Positions 14,778-23,253 of a stretch of DNA of 24,725 nucleotides are shown piece by piece. The notes below the pieces were generated by a model. It worked only from the letters and a program-made list of their open reading frames with translations, did no database searches and was not told where the DNA came from. The stretch is from an uncultured Desulfomonile sp. (GTDB taxonomy: Bacteria > Desulfobacterota > Desulfomonilia > Desulfomonilales > Desulfomonilaceae), in assembly GCA_937915285.1 (NCBI GenBank), contig CALDNG010000416.1, positions 1 through 24,725 on the forward strand, written 5' to 3'. Made by a program: the position numbers and the translations under genes. Position 1 is the stretch's first letter. Every line of letters starts with the position of its first letter.

Positions 14778-15563
14778 CTAGACGAGCGCTGATTCAATGG
14801 CCGTTCTGCAATAGCATTCGTCGAAATCGACTTTCTCAATAGCTTTGAAAAAGATCTGTTTTACCCTCTCGACATTTGATTTCATGGTTTGAACTATCAT
14901 GTCCCAGGTTACAGGCGCTTCGCTTACATGCCACGAATCGTAATCCGTACTCATGGCTATGCTGGCATAGCAGATACCGGCTTCACGCGCCAATACGACC
15001 TCAGGCACAGTTGACATGTTCACTATGTCCGCTCCGAAACTACGGAACATGCGACTTTCAGCCCGTGATGAAAATCTGGGGCCTTCAATTGTGATCACCG
15101 TGGCATTGCTGTGGTGAGTAATATCCAGTTCAGAGGCCGTCTTTATGAGTATTTCACGAAGTTTCTCGCAGAATGGGTCAGCCATTGAAATGTGGGCTAC
15201 CTGATCACCCTCGAAAAACGAACTTTTTCTGCATTTGGTCCAGTCGATGAACTGATCAGGGAACACTATGTGGCCGGGTTCAATTTCTTGACGCAAAGAG
15301 CCGCAGGCGGTAGTGGCGATAATGTGGGTGGTCCCTATTTCCTTGAGGGCCCAGATATTCGCCCGGTTGTTTATTAACGACGGCGCAATTCGGTGACCCT
15401 TGCCATGCCTGTTGATGAGGGCAACTTCGATCGAACCTACCTTTCCGATTGTGATATCGGATGATAGTGATCCGTAAGGGGTTCCCATCTTGATTGAACT
15501 TATGGACCCCAGTATGCTGGGATCATCAAATCCTGAGCCTCCAATTAAGGCTATTTTTGCCAA
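14778..15563 (-). CDS. mtnP: S-methyl-5'-thioadenosine phosphorylase
   Basis: A 261-residue purine nucleoside phosphorylase of the MTAP type. It cleaves methylthioadenosine with phosphate to adenine and methylthioribose-1-phosphate. Motifs: G-G-S-G-F (8-12, phosphate site), N-R-H-G-K-G-H (51-57), T-A-C-G-S-L (85-90), E-G-P-R-F, N-M-S-T-V-P-E (182-188) and S-T-D-Y-D-S-W (205-211). Aspartates at 207 and 209 match those that bind the 6-amino group in human MTAP, favouring adenine over hypoxanthine chemistry. The frame is open further upstream to 15647, but TTG 15561-15563 has AGGAG six nt before it and begins the conserved A-K-I-A-L-I-G-G strand, so I use it. Followed by ade. Confidence 0.93.
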   Translation of the reverse strand: MAKIALIGGSGFDDPSILGSISSIKMGTPYGSLSSDITIGKVGSIEVALINRHGKGHRIAPSLINNRANIWALKEIGTTHIIATTACGSLRQEIEPGHIVFPDQFIDWTKCRKSSFFEGDQVAHISMADPFCEKLREILIKTASELDITHHSNATVITIEGPRFSSRAESRMFRSFGADIVNMSTVPEVVLAREAGICYASIAMSTDYDSWHVSEAPVTWDMIVQTMKSNVERVKQIFFKAIEKVDFDECYCRTAIESALV

Positions 15564-15920
15564 AATAATCTCCTGCAAAGTTGTAATCTGAAGAAACAAT
15601 TTTTTGAACGACCTGTAATTATATACTTTGTTGATCCATTTGCACATCTCTTTCCGACAGGTTGGCTCTTCCCAGGGATCTAGTCATCTGATCTGGGCTG
15701 TAACGCTTTTGTTCAATATAAATAAGTGGTGAAAATAAATAATTAAATCATCTTATGAATTAGTTACAGGGCTGCTGACCCCGCTTGCCTTCTTCTTGTT
15801 AGAGCCTCGGGTTGAGTCAGACTGTGGACTGACGAAATTAGCCAGTTCTGATCAAAGTAAATAAACACTTGCGTTTTGTTTAGTTATAGATTGACTTTAC
15901 AGCATGTTGTGCTCTAAGAA
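15564..15920. promoter_or_regulatory. Divergent non-coding region between mtaP and the repeat protein
   Basis: A 357-nt A/T-rich gap with divergent promoters expected: one leftward for mtnP-ade, one rightward for the repeat protein. On the plus strand, TTGACT (15891-15896) and TAAGAA (15915-15920), 18 nt apart, are a possible -35/-10 pair. No riboswitch, RNA gene or credible small reading frame was seen. Confidence 0.4.
15891..15920 (+). promoter_or_regulatory. Possible sigma-70 promoter of the repeat-protein gene
   Basis: TTGACT at 15891-15896 and TAAGAA at 15915-15920, spaced 18 nt. The -10 match is weak. If it is real, transcription would begin near 15927, just downstream of the TTG at 15921, and translation would have to start further in. 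Confidence 0.25.
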
Positions 15921-17846
15921 TTGAGTATAGTATTCGAGTCATATCCTGCTCGTATTTTCAGGAAGGTTAATACCCTGGGTTGTAAAGCTCTAATCAGATT
16001 AATTCTTTTGGTTGGTGTTTTTGGACTTATAATGATCCAAAGCCAGGTCAGTTTGTCTGAAACCACCGAAAAGAATTCATGTTCTTTGATCGGCGTCAAA
16101 AAAACCGATCGAGTCGGCAAAACGGGCGCCGAACCGGATGGCGCGCCCGACACTGTATTCAGTCTTGACCTTGCCCCCAAATCCTCAGGCTTCATAAACG
16201 AAATCCAGATCAAGGCGACTCATCCTAACGGATCCTGGAGCACGAAGGGCAAACAGGGCGGAGCGAACTTTCTTGGCGTCGCGTTGGCCAAGAATCCCGC
16301 CGACATTCTTAACCCAAAACAGACCCAGTTGAGTCTGTCATCAACCCATGACAGGAGCTATCTGTTATTTGTGTCTGACGACGGTTCATTTGGATCAAAG
16401 GACAGGAAGTATTCTGTAAAGGTATTTTTCTCGGACGGAACTTCCTGGTCGAGCCCAGTAAAGGTAGATCCTGTAGTTCTGACCGAGTCTCCGCAGTCGG
16501 CTTCAGGGATATTCCCGGTCAGGATTTCAGCATCCCTCAAGGGCATATCGAATTACGACGCAGTCGGTGAGACGAGAAACATAGCTGGAGACGACAAGGC
16601 GGATGGGCTTTTCAACCTCGTGTTGGAGACCAGAGACAGGGAAATCACCGGTCTTCAGATAAGAAACACGGATGGGCAGAAATCGGCGTGGGACACGATC
16701 CCGGGAAGCGAGAATGGCCCGATAGGGGTCGCCCTGACATCCGAACCGGCCAGACTGATAAACAATCGTGATGGGTCTGTTAGATTACCGGTCAAGGACA
16801 GGGTTGAACTTAACCTTTACGTTGCTGACAACGGCTCAATAGCCGATGCTAAAACCAATTACAGGATTGCGGTGACATTCGAAGACGGCGAAATTTCCTG
16901 GCGTCAGGTAGACCGCTCAGCGGCAGCCTCATCCGACAAACAGTCTGATAGCGCGCAGGAAACCGCAAGCCCGGCGCCATCGGCCAAGGTCAGTTTCCTT
17001 GGTTCCTGGCTGGGTTTTGTATCAACGGACGCGGTTGGTCAGTATGTTGAAATGAAACCGGATTCCAGGGCAGACGCTGTCTTTGGATTGGACATAGATG
17101 TTCAGCCAAAGAATGTCATCACTGGAGTCGAGATCAATAACATATCGGGGCTTCCCAAGAAATGGGGTACCGGCGGCACAACACCTGGGGCCTGGGGCCT
17201 GGGAGTAGCTTATCAGACAGCTCCAACAGCGCTACTTAATAAAGCGGACGGGTCTGTTCGAATACCGATTGAAGGAAGGGTCCAGTTTTATCTATATGCC
17301 GCAGACCCCGGGGACCTGGCTGAGTCCAACCAGCATCTAAGAATCATTGTGCATTTCGCTGACGGCGCTTCTTATCAGCAATTCGTCCATAAATCACCAT
17401 CAACCACTTCCACCGTCATCCCGGAATCCGACTCCCCATCGAGGGCCAAGGGTATCATAACCTGCGAATTCAGAGGATTTATAGCGGATCTGGTTAACAC
17501 GTCGACCAAGCCATCCAAGGATGGTTACCTTGATGGAACTTTCATTACCAAGTTGCAGGTAGACGACAAAAAGATATTAAAGTTCGAACTCCTGGCTCCT
17601 GATGGCGCAGTCAGGTGGTCCAGCGATCCGAAACCGCCCGTGATGTTTCTCGGCGTAGCTATGTATCCCAAGATTTATCAATTGACCAATACCAAGGGAG
17701 GCCCGCTGGGGATTGCCGTTTCAGGCAGAAAAACTGTTTACCTGTATGCGGCGGACAATGGATTACTCTCGGACCCCAAAACAAGACTGTCCCTGAGAGT
17801 GACATTTTCCGACATGACAACTCTAGCCACGGACGTGATCAAATAA
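15921..17846 (+). CDS. Exported protein of four about 130-residue repeats, function unknown
   Basis: The frame encodes up to 641 residues. A signal-peptide-like stretch lies at about 22-46 (K-A-L-I-R-L-I-L-L-V-G-V-F-G-L), with cleavage likely near S-L-S-E. Four tandem repeats follow at about 55-182, 202-331, 357-489 and 513-639, all predicted mostly beta. Each has a D-x-x-F-x-L-type start, a W or G-W region, an L-G-V-A (or I-G-V-A) strand, L-x-N-x-x-G, a strong L-Y-x-A-D-x-G (L-L-F-V-S-D-D-G in repeat 1) and a final F-x-D-G. Low-complexity Ser/Pro/Thr linkers separate repeats 2-3 and 3-4. No catalytic motif or lipobox is visible. TTG 15921 opens the frame but lacks a ribosome site; CTG 15975, 8 nt after GGAAGG, would give a compact signal peptide. 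I do not recognise the family. Confidence 0.8.
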   Translation: MSIVFESYPARIFRKVNTLGCKALIRLILLVGVFGLIMIQSQVSLSETTEKNSCSLIGVKKTDRVGKTGAEPDGAPDTVFSLDLAPKSSGFINEIQIKATHPNGSWSTKGKQGGANFLGVALAKNPADILNPKQTQLSLSSTHDRSYLLFVSDDGSFGSKDRKYSVKVFFSDGTSWSSPVKVDPVVLTESPQSASGIFPVRISASLKGISNYDAVGETRNIAGDDKADGLFNLVLETRDREITGLQIRNTDGQKSAWDTIPGSENGPIGVALTSEPARLINNRDGSVRLPVKDRVELNLYVADNGSIADAKTNYRIAVTFEDGEISWRQVDRSAAASSDKQSDSAQETASPAPSAKVSFLGSWLGFVSTDAVGQYVEMKPDSRADAVFGLDIDVQPKNVITGVEINNISGLPKKWGTGGTTPGAWGLGVAYQTAPTALLNKADGSVRIPIEGRVQFYLYAADPGDLAESNQHLRIIVHFADGASYQQFVHKSPSTTSTVIPESDSPSRAKGIITCEFRGFIADLVNTSTKPSKDGYLDGTFITKLQVDDKKILKFELLAPDGAVRWSSDPKPPVMFLGVAMYPKIYQLTNTKGGPLGIAVSGRKTVYLYAADNGLLSDPKTRLSLRVTFSDMTTLATDVIK

Positions 17847-18030
17847 ACGGTTTTGTCGAGACATCCGCCTTTCGCATTAAAGCCTTGTTGACAGTTCAAA
17901 CCGGCTTATATATTGTAAATAGAATCATTATTAAATTTAGCGCCTGGAAGAATTGCAGGATGCCGGTGTGGGAAATGGACTTTATTCTGTATTCACACCG
18001 AAATTCCGAGGCACATGAGTGGAGGTCCTT

Positions 18031-18699
18031 GTGATAGTCGCAAAACCTAAACCCTTCTCAGAGATATACAACATGACACGGGGTTACTCTAAAGTTCTTG
18101 TAGCAGGCTGCGGAACCTGTGTAGCCGTCTGCCTGAGCGGAGGAGAAAAAGAGGCCGGCATCCTGGCGACCCAACTCGAGATCGCATCCAGGCCCACAAA
18201 CCCACTGTTTGAGTCATTCTCGGCAACCGTTGAACGTCAGTGTGACAGGGAGTTCCTGAGGCTCTTCCGGGACGCTGTAGACCAGGCTGACGCCGTTGTG
18301 TCTCTTGCATGCGGGGCAGGCATACAGTTTTTGAGTGACATGTATCCGGAGAAACCTGTATTCCCAGGTGTAGATACGAGCTTCATCGGAGTAAATGAAG
18401 GGGCTGGAGTCTGGACTGAGCGTTGTCGTTCCTGTAATCAGTGTTACCTCGGAATTACAGGAGGCATATGCCCTATAACCATGTGCGCCAAAAGTCTCCT
18501 GAACGGTCCTTGCGGGGGCCCAACCAACGGGAAATGTGAAACAAGTCCGGAGCGGGACTGCGCATGGGTAAAGATTGTTGAGAGACTGAAGGCCCAATCA
18601 AGACTCGACATTCTATCGGAACGAACCCCACCCAGGGATCACAGGCTCAATGAGAGTCCAGCAAAAATAGTTAAGGCTGAGTATCAGACTAAATTTTAA
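18031..18699 (+). CDS. metV: MetV-like protein (methylenetetrahydrofolate reductase C-terminal domain family)
   Basis: A 222-residue cysteine-rich cytoplasmic protein. Conserved features: V-A-G-C27-G-T-C30-V-A-V-C34, S-L-A-C94-G-A-G, R-C132-R-S-C135-N-Q-C138 and the run C147-P-I-T-M-C152 to G-P-C161-G-G, then C169 and D-C177-A-W. These are hallmarks of the MetV/MTHFR_C family, which in acetogens binds Fe-S clusters (and reportedly zinc) and pairs with MetF. Here no metF is adjacent; instead HdrA-like genes follow at 149 nt. GTG 18031-18033 is preferred because GGAGG (18021-18025) is five nt upstream; a GTG at 18019 overlaps that site. It likely connects the Hdr complex to C1 (methylene-tetrahydrofolate) chemistry, which is inferred from context. 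Confidence 0.85.
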   Translation: MIVAKPKPFSEIYNMTRGYSKVLVAGCGTCVAVCLSGGEKEAGILATQLEIASRPTNPLFESFSATVERQCDREFLRLFRDAVDQADAVVSLACGAGIQFLSDMYPEKPVFPGVDTSFIGVNEGAGVWTERCRSCNQCYLGITGGICPITMCAKSLLNGPCGGPTNGKCETSPERDCAWVKIVERLKAQSRLDILSERTPPRDHRLNESPAKIVKAEYQTKF

Positions 18700-18848
18700 G
18701 AGCGCCGGAAAAAAAATTCAACTCTAACTGCCTCATGACGGTTTCTGGTTTCCGGTAAAAAAAGGGACTCTGGTAACCCCTAACCAAATCAAAAACAACT
18801 TTTCCGGCTGCGGCTTTTCATCCACAGGCCGACTGGTTTGGGAATCTC

Positions 18849-20090
18849 ATGCGCAAACAAGTAGCAATAGTTGGTTCAGGTATCGCAGGGCTGAGTCTGG
18901 CCCATGAATTATCATGTTTTGGTATAGGGTCTACAATTATCGAAAGATTCCCGCTTCCCGGGGGAAATGCGGCGAGATTTGCCTGCAAGGCCACTGACTC
19001 ATGCCAACGCTGCGGAGCATGCATTGTGCAGGACTATGTATCCAAGGTTTTTGCTTGTGAAGACATCTGTTTGACATGTGGATCCGAGGTCATGGACAGT
19101 TTGAGGACAGATTCGGGATTCCGCTTGCAAATATTGGAAAGACCCGCATTTATAGATCCAAACCTTTGCTCCAAATGCGGGATTTGCAAAAAAGTCTGCC
19201 CCTCCCCAAACGCCATTCTGGTGGACCCTTTTACAGGATCATTCTTCATAAACTATCCGGAGTGCCTGATTTCTAGTGACATGCCCTGTGTAGCCTGTGA
19301 GCAGGCCTGCCCGGAACAGGCTATAAATCTTGCATTAACTCCGGAGCGCAAGGAACTGGACGTAGACGCTGTAGCGATTGCGACCGGTTTTGAGCCTTTT
19401 GACGCCACTGCCAAAAGCCGGTTCGGATATGGTAGGGTTCCAGGAGTTATCTCATCGCTGGACCTGGAGGATAGGCTAAGGCGCGGCGCTTTCGATCACC
19501 TTGATGAAGAAAATCGCCCGAAATCTATAGCGTTCATACAGTGTGTCGGTAGTCGGGATGTCAAAATCGGTAGAAATTATTGCTCGAGGGTTTGTTGCGG
19601 ATATGCCCTGCGATCAGCTCGACTGATGAAATTCAAGTTTCCCGAGATGAAAATTTGCATGTTTTACATGGACATCCAGACTTTTGACAGAGATTTTGAG
19701 AACAGGATTGCTGCAGCAAGGCGGGAAGTGAACCTCGTTAGGGCAATTCCATCGGAAATCAGGCAAGGCTTGAATGGAAAACCGGAAGTTTTGTACAACG
19801 GCGCTGAGGATGAGGCGATTGTTGAGGAATTTGACCTGGTTGTATTGAGCATCGGAATGGGCGCCCAAACTTTAGTCCCCGGTGGCGTTCTGGAATCGCT
19901 CTCCACCACACAGAAGTCTTACGCTTCTGGTGGGGGGGCTTTCGGCGATATTCAGCCGGCAGGCGCATTCCTGGTCGGTTCGGTGTCAGAGCCAAAATCA
20001 ATTCAGGAGTCGATTGAGGATTCAATAATTGTAGCCAGTCAGATACAGACTTATCTTGGCGACTCACAACGTGGGGGCAATGTTGACTAG
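18849..20090 (+). CDS. hdrA: HdrA-like flavin/iron-sulfur subunit (compact form)
   Basis: A 413-residue FAD protein of the HdrA/QmoA group, the flavin subunit that splits or merges electron pairs in Hdr complexes. The FAD motif is G-S-G-I-A-G (9-14). A Cys-rich stretch follows (C46, C52, C55, C58, C70, C74, C77). Two ferredoxin-type sites come next: C107-x2-C110-x2-C113-x3-C117-P and C139-x7-C147-x2-C150-x3-C154-P. Then come A-T-G-F-E-P (178-183), C232-V-G-S-R-D and Y-C245-S-R-V-C249-C250, all HdrA signatures, and a C-terminal F-L-V-G-S-V-S-E-P-K-S FAD segment. At 413 residues it is far shorter than methanogen HdrA (about 650) and close to QmoA. The next gene starts before its stop, implying translational coupling. 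Confidence 0.9.
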   Translation: MRKQVAIVGSGIAGLSLAHELSCFGIGSTIIERFPLPGGNAARFACKATDSCQRCGACIVQDYVSKVFACEDICLTCGSEVMDSLRTDSGFRLQILERPAFIDPNLCSKCGICKKVCPSPNAILVDPFTGSFFINYPECLISSDMPCVACEQACPEQAINLALTPERKELDVDAVAIATGFEPFDATAKSRFGYGRVPGVISSLDLEDRLRRGAFDHLDEENRPKSIAFIQCVGSRDVKIGRNYCSRVCCGYALRSARLMKFKFPEMKICMFYMDIQTFDRDFENRIAAARREVNLVRAIPSEIRQGLNGKPEVLYNGAEDEAIVEEFDLVVLSIGMGAQTLVPGGVLESLSTTQKSYASGGGAFGDIQPAGAFLVGSVSEPKSIQESIEDSIIVASQIQTYLGDSQRGGNVD

Positions 20091-21702
20091 CAGTCGTAAC
20101 CGGAAATCTATATTCCTAAACAGGCCAGATATCAGTGATGGCGCATTTGCAACAAGCGTTCTAATCATTGGTGGGGACTGGATTGGGGCTGAAATCGAGC
20201 GCCGCCTTTCTCAACTCGGTCTGGAAGTTACAGTGGCGTCCGGGGTCTCCAAATCGCAGGCGCTTCCCGAACAGAACCATCTCATTCTCGATTCAATTGA
20301 AGGTCACTCCGGTCAATTTCAGGCTAAACTGATGAAAGCCGGTGAGTCAGTAAAGAAGATGTTCGGCTTTGTCATAGCGGCGCAACCTGGGGTAAATGAG
20401 CCAAGGTTTCAAAGATACGGACTCCGAAAAGGACCGAATGTCGTTTCATTGTCAGAATTCTCGAATCTCCTGGAATCTGGAGAGTTTCATCCTAAGGCTC
20501 ACGGAAAATGGTTCCATGCGGCGTTTGTTGATGACTTGATTGGTGACTCAGGACCCGAAACTTTGGGTAAGTTTTTGGATATTATCGAAAAGTTGTCTGG
20601 CATTGAAAATCTTCAGTCATACGTATTCACCAGGCACCTGAAAGTTGCGGGGCCATGTCTTGAAAAACGCTACAGGGAGGCGCGACGGGGAGGGGCCATA
20701 TTTTTCAGGTTTGACGATTCAGGCCCTGAGTTCGAATACGAGTCAGACACACCACGGATTATATTTACAGACCCTCTGCTCAGACTCGACTTCGAGCTTA
20801 CACCTGACATAATAGTCATCGACGAAACCCTTTGCCCTCCTGTTGACCTAAGCAAAACCTTTGGAATGCTCGCTCCTCTTGAAATGGCGCATCCATATTT
20901 GCAGTCTGAATCACCACGTTTTAATGGTGTTTTAACTTCCAAGGATGGGTTATTTGCTGCAGGGCCATCTCGCGGGGTTTTCGGTAGGGATAGGATACTA
21001 GATGATATAGACGCTGTAGAATCCGAAATCAGGAAGAGTCTCCTGAAATTGGAACTAAGTCCTGACCAGGGCCCTGTGATCGACAAATCAAAATGCGCTT
21101 TCTGTTTGACATGTATCCGTTTATGCCCTCATGGCGCCATTACTTTTCACGATCGGGCACATATCATTTCCAGGAGTTGTTTCAAATGCGGCATATGCGT
21201 GGCTGAATGTCCCATGCAGGCCATTTCATTTTCCGAAGAGCCAGTAGGAGTGGACAGGCTAGTCGGTGAGAGCAAAGGCGCTTTGACAACCGGATGCTCA
21301 GGAAAAATTGCGGCGTTTTTGTGCTCCCGATCAGCGGCCCAGGCTTTTAAGGCGATAGAATTCATATACAAGGATGATGTAGAAGTCTTTGAAATCAACT
21401 GCGCCGGATCGCTTGAACCCCAGAGGATTCTGGATGCCTTTCGGAACGGCGCCTCTGCAGTTCTGGTAGGAGGTTGTTTCAAGGGTAACTGCGCTTCAGT
21501 TTATGGAAACATCCTGTGTGGTAACAGGGTTGATCGGATAGCCGGTACCCTGTGGGATAACATGACCGACACCTCGCGGCTAACTGAATCGACTGCTTCC
21601 GGCGGGGTCCTAAAAATGGACAGGCTCAGATTTGTTCACACGGCCGGCAATACGCCGGACATTCTGGCAAAAGCCATTTTTGAGTTGAAGAAACAGTTGT
21701 GA
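20080..21702 (+). CDS. HdrA-like protein with degenerate flavin domain, two ferredoxin sites and MvhD-like tail
   Basis: A 540-residue protein. The N-terminal domain (about 25-330) has the shape of an HdrA Rossmann fold, but its dinucleotide motif reads I-I-G-G-D-W-I-G-A and the middle Cys-rich HdrA segments are missing, so flavin binding is doubtful. Two [4Fe-4S] ferredoxin sites follow: C339-x2-C342-x2-C345-x3-C349-P and C367-x2-C370-x2-C373-x3-C377-P. The C-terminal part (about 410-540) resembles MvhD: C415, N-C441-A-G-S-L-E-P, G-A-S-A-V-L-V-G-G-C466 and G-N-C471. The first MvhD cysteine pair is reduced to one. QmoB has the same HdrA-MvhD order, but is longer. ATG 20080 overlaps the hdrA stop by 11 nt, with GGGGG just upstream; TTG 20083 is an alternative start. 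Confidence 0.85.
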   Translation: MLTSSRNRKSIFLNRPDISDGAFATSVLIIGGDWIGAEIERRLSQLGLEVTVASGVSKSQALPEQNHLILDSIEGHSGQFQAKLMKAGESVKKMFGFVIAAQPGVNEPRFQRYGLRKGPNVVSLSEFSNLLESGEFHPKAHGKWFHAAFVDDLIGDSGPETLGKFLDIIEKLSGIENLQSYVFTRHLKVAGPCLEKRYREARRGGAIFFRFDDSGPEFEYESDTPRIIFTDPLLRLDFELTPDIIVIDETLCPPVDLSKTFGMLAPLEMAHPYLQSESPRFNGVLTSKDGLFAAGPSRGVFGRDRILDDIDAVESEIRKSLLKLELSPDQGPVIDKSKCAFCLTCIRLCPHGAITFHDRAHIISRSCFKCGICVAECPMQAISFSEEPVGVDRLVGESKGALTTGCSGKIAAFLCSRSAAQAFKAIEFIYKDDVEVFEINCAGSLEPQRILDAFRNGASAVLVGGCFKGNCASVYGNILCGNRVDRIAGTLWDNMTDTSRLTESTASGGVLKMDRLRFVHTAGNTPDILAKAIFELKKQL

Positions 21703-21776
21703 CCACAGCAACTTTATATTGGAGCAATACTATCAACAATCAGACTAATCTTTTTCAAACCGGACAGAGGGTGTAA

Positions 21777-22241
21777 ATGCCCAGAATAAATCTTAACGAA
21801 CTGGATCCTTCTTTTAAATTCAGAGTAGCTGCAACTCGTGGAGGAGAGGGCCTGCAGGCCTGTTATGCATGCAAGGCATGTACGGCAGCCTGTCCAATTG
21901 AAAAAACGGTGAAGCGTTACGACCCCAGGAAAATTATACGCATGGCTCTTTTGGGGATGACAAAAGAACTCCTGGAAAGTGATTTCATCTGGCTCTGCTC
22001 ATCCTGTTACAGTTGCGCTGAGGTTTGTCCACAGGACGTCCGTTTCACAGACATAATTTTTGCCATCAAGAATCTGGCTTCCCAGGAGGCGTGCGCGCCT
22101 GGCGGTCTTGTTGCCCAGAGAGGTCTTCTGAAGGATCATGGTAGGCTTTATGAAGTAAGTGATTTTGAAAACGAGAAGCGTATTAAACTTGGCTTGCCAC
22201 CCATAGTCGAACACCCGGAGGACTATAATAGTCTGTTGTAA
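21777..22241 (+). CDS. hdrC: HdrC-like iron-sulfur subunit
   Basis: A 154-residue soluble protein with two complete [4Fe-4S] motifs: C29-Y-A-C32-K-A-C35-T-A-A-C39-P and C74-S-S-C77-Y-S-C80-A-E-V-C84-P. HdrC passes electrons between HdrA and HdrB. ATG 21777-21779 has GAGGG about 6 nt upstream. There is no membrane segment, so this is the soluble HdrC type and not a QmoC or HdrE fusion. It lies 74 nt after the HdrA/MvhD-like gene and 58 nt before hdrB. Confidence 0.93.
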   Translation: MPRINLNELDPSFKFRVAATRGGEGLQACYACKACTAACPIEKTVKRYDPRKIIRMALLGMTKELLESDFIWLCSSCYSCAEVCPQDVRFTDIIFAIKNLASQEACAPGGLVAQRGLLKDHGRLYEVSDFENEKRIKLGLPPIVEHPEDYNSLL

Positions 22242-22299
22242 TTGTATATATCTGAGTTTCTTAAACTCCATAGACTAGTCAATACTGGAACATTTATTC

Positions 22300-23175
22300 A
22301 TGGAAGCTCTATTATATCTTGGTTGCACTGTCCCAATCCGAAATTTGAATTATGAGTTGTCCTCTAGGCTCATAGCAAAAGCGCTGGGCATCAATTTCAG
22401 GGATAATGAGGCCCTGGGTTGTTGCGGTTTCCCGCTGAAATCAATGGACGTAATGTCGACCATGGTGGCTGCGGCCAGGAATTTGGCCATAGCCGAGAGG
22501 GATGGTCTTGAGGTTTGCGCCCTTTGCAATGCTTGCGCTGGAACGCTCACTGAAGTAGCGCACACCCTCGATCATGATGATGAGTTAAGGGCAAGTGTGA
22601 ATGAAAAACTCAGGACGGTGGGGTTGGAGTACAAGGGACCGATCAGAGTTCGCAATTTCATGAGACTGCTGTACGAAGAAGTAGGATTAGACAGAATCCG
22701 AAGCGCCATCAAAAGGCCTCTCGAAGGTGTAAAACTTGCCCCGCATTACGGATGCCACTACCTCAAACCCTCCGAACTTAATATAGGATTTGATGATCCG
22801 GAAATTCCGACAACACTCTCCTCATTGATAGAAGCAACAGGGGCCGAGGTGATTCACTATCCCTCTTTAAAAGACTGTTGCGGCGGTGGAGTTCTGGGGA
22901 TATCCGAAGAGGTCGCAAATTCACTTGCAAGAAAGAAGTTGGAGGAAGTTTCGGCCTCCCAAGCGCATGCGCTAGTACTCGTGTGTCCTTTCTGCAATGT
23001 AATGTACGAGGGTCAGCAGAAAAAGATTGGCAAGACGTCAGGTCTTGACCTAAAAGTGCCGGTGGTTTATTATCCTCAAGTTTTAGGCTTAGCCTTGGGG
23101 ATGAGTTCCGATGAACTAGGCTTCAAACTGAACCGCGTCAAACCTTCCGCCATGCTAAAGATGGTTGAAGGATAG
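22300..23175 (+). CDS. hdrB: HdrB-like subunit with two CCG domains
   Basis: A 291-residue catalytic subunit of the heterodisulfide-reductase type. Two complete CCG (cysteine-rich) domains are visible: C9, C41-C42, C73-x-x-C76, and C152, C193-C194, C229-x-x-C232. In methanogen HdrB these hold two non-cubane [4Fe-4S] clusters that cleave a disulfide. All ligands are present, so a reductase on a disulfide or similar substrate is plausible, but the substrate is unknown because this lineage has no CoB-S-S-CoM. An extra C79 sits near the first domain. It has no transmembrane segment. The ribosome site is weak (GGAA 9 nt before the ATG). Confidence 0.94.
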   Translation: MEALLYLGCTVPIRNLNYELSSRLIAKALGINFRDNEALGCCGFPLKSMDVMSTMVAAARNLAIAERDGLEVCALCNACAGTLTEVAHTLDHDDELRASVNEKLRTVGLEYKGPIRVRNFMRLLYEEVGLDRIRSAIKRPLEGVKLAPHYGCHYLKPSELNIGFDDPEIPTTLSSLIEATGAEVIHYPSLKDCCGGGVLGISEEVANSLARKKLEEVSASQAHALVLVCPFCNVMYEGQQKKIGKTSGLDLKVPVVYYPQVLGLALGMSSDELGFKLNRVKPSAMLKMVEG

Positions 23176-23253
23176 CCGGATTTTCGAATATCTATCCCAA
23201 ACCATTCTATTTTATCAGGATGGAGAGCAGCATTCAATTGCGAGGAGACAATC

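Noticed and set aside
15564..15647. Upstream extension of the mtaP frame
   Set aside because: The TTG at 15561-15563 has a good ribosome site and begins the conserved first strand of the enzyme.
18700..18848. Possible terminator in the gap after metV (CCGGAAA ... TTTCCGG)
   Set aside because: The arms are separated by nearly 40 nt and are not followed by a T-tract on the plus strand.
18849..23175. True qmoABC operon
   Set aside because: There is no membrane-spanning QmoC and no apr genes; HdrB and HdrC are soluble, so only a distant resemblance is claimed.
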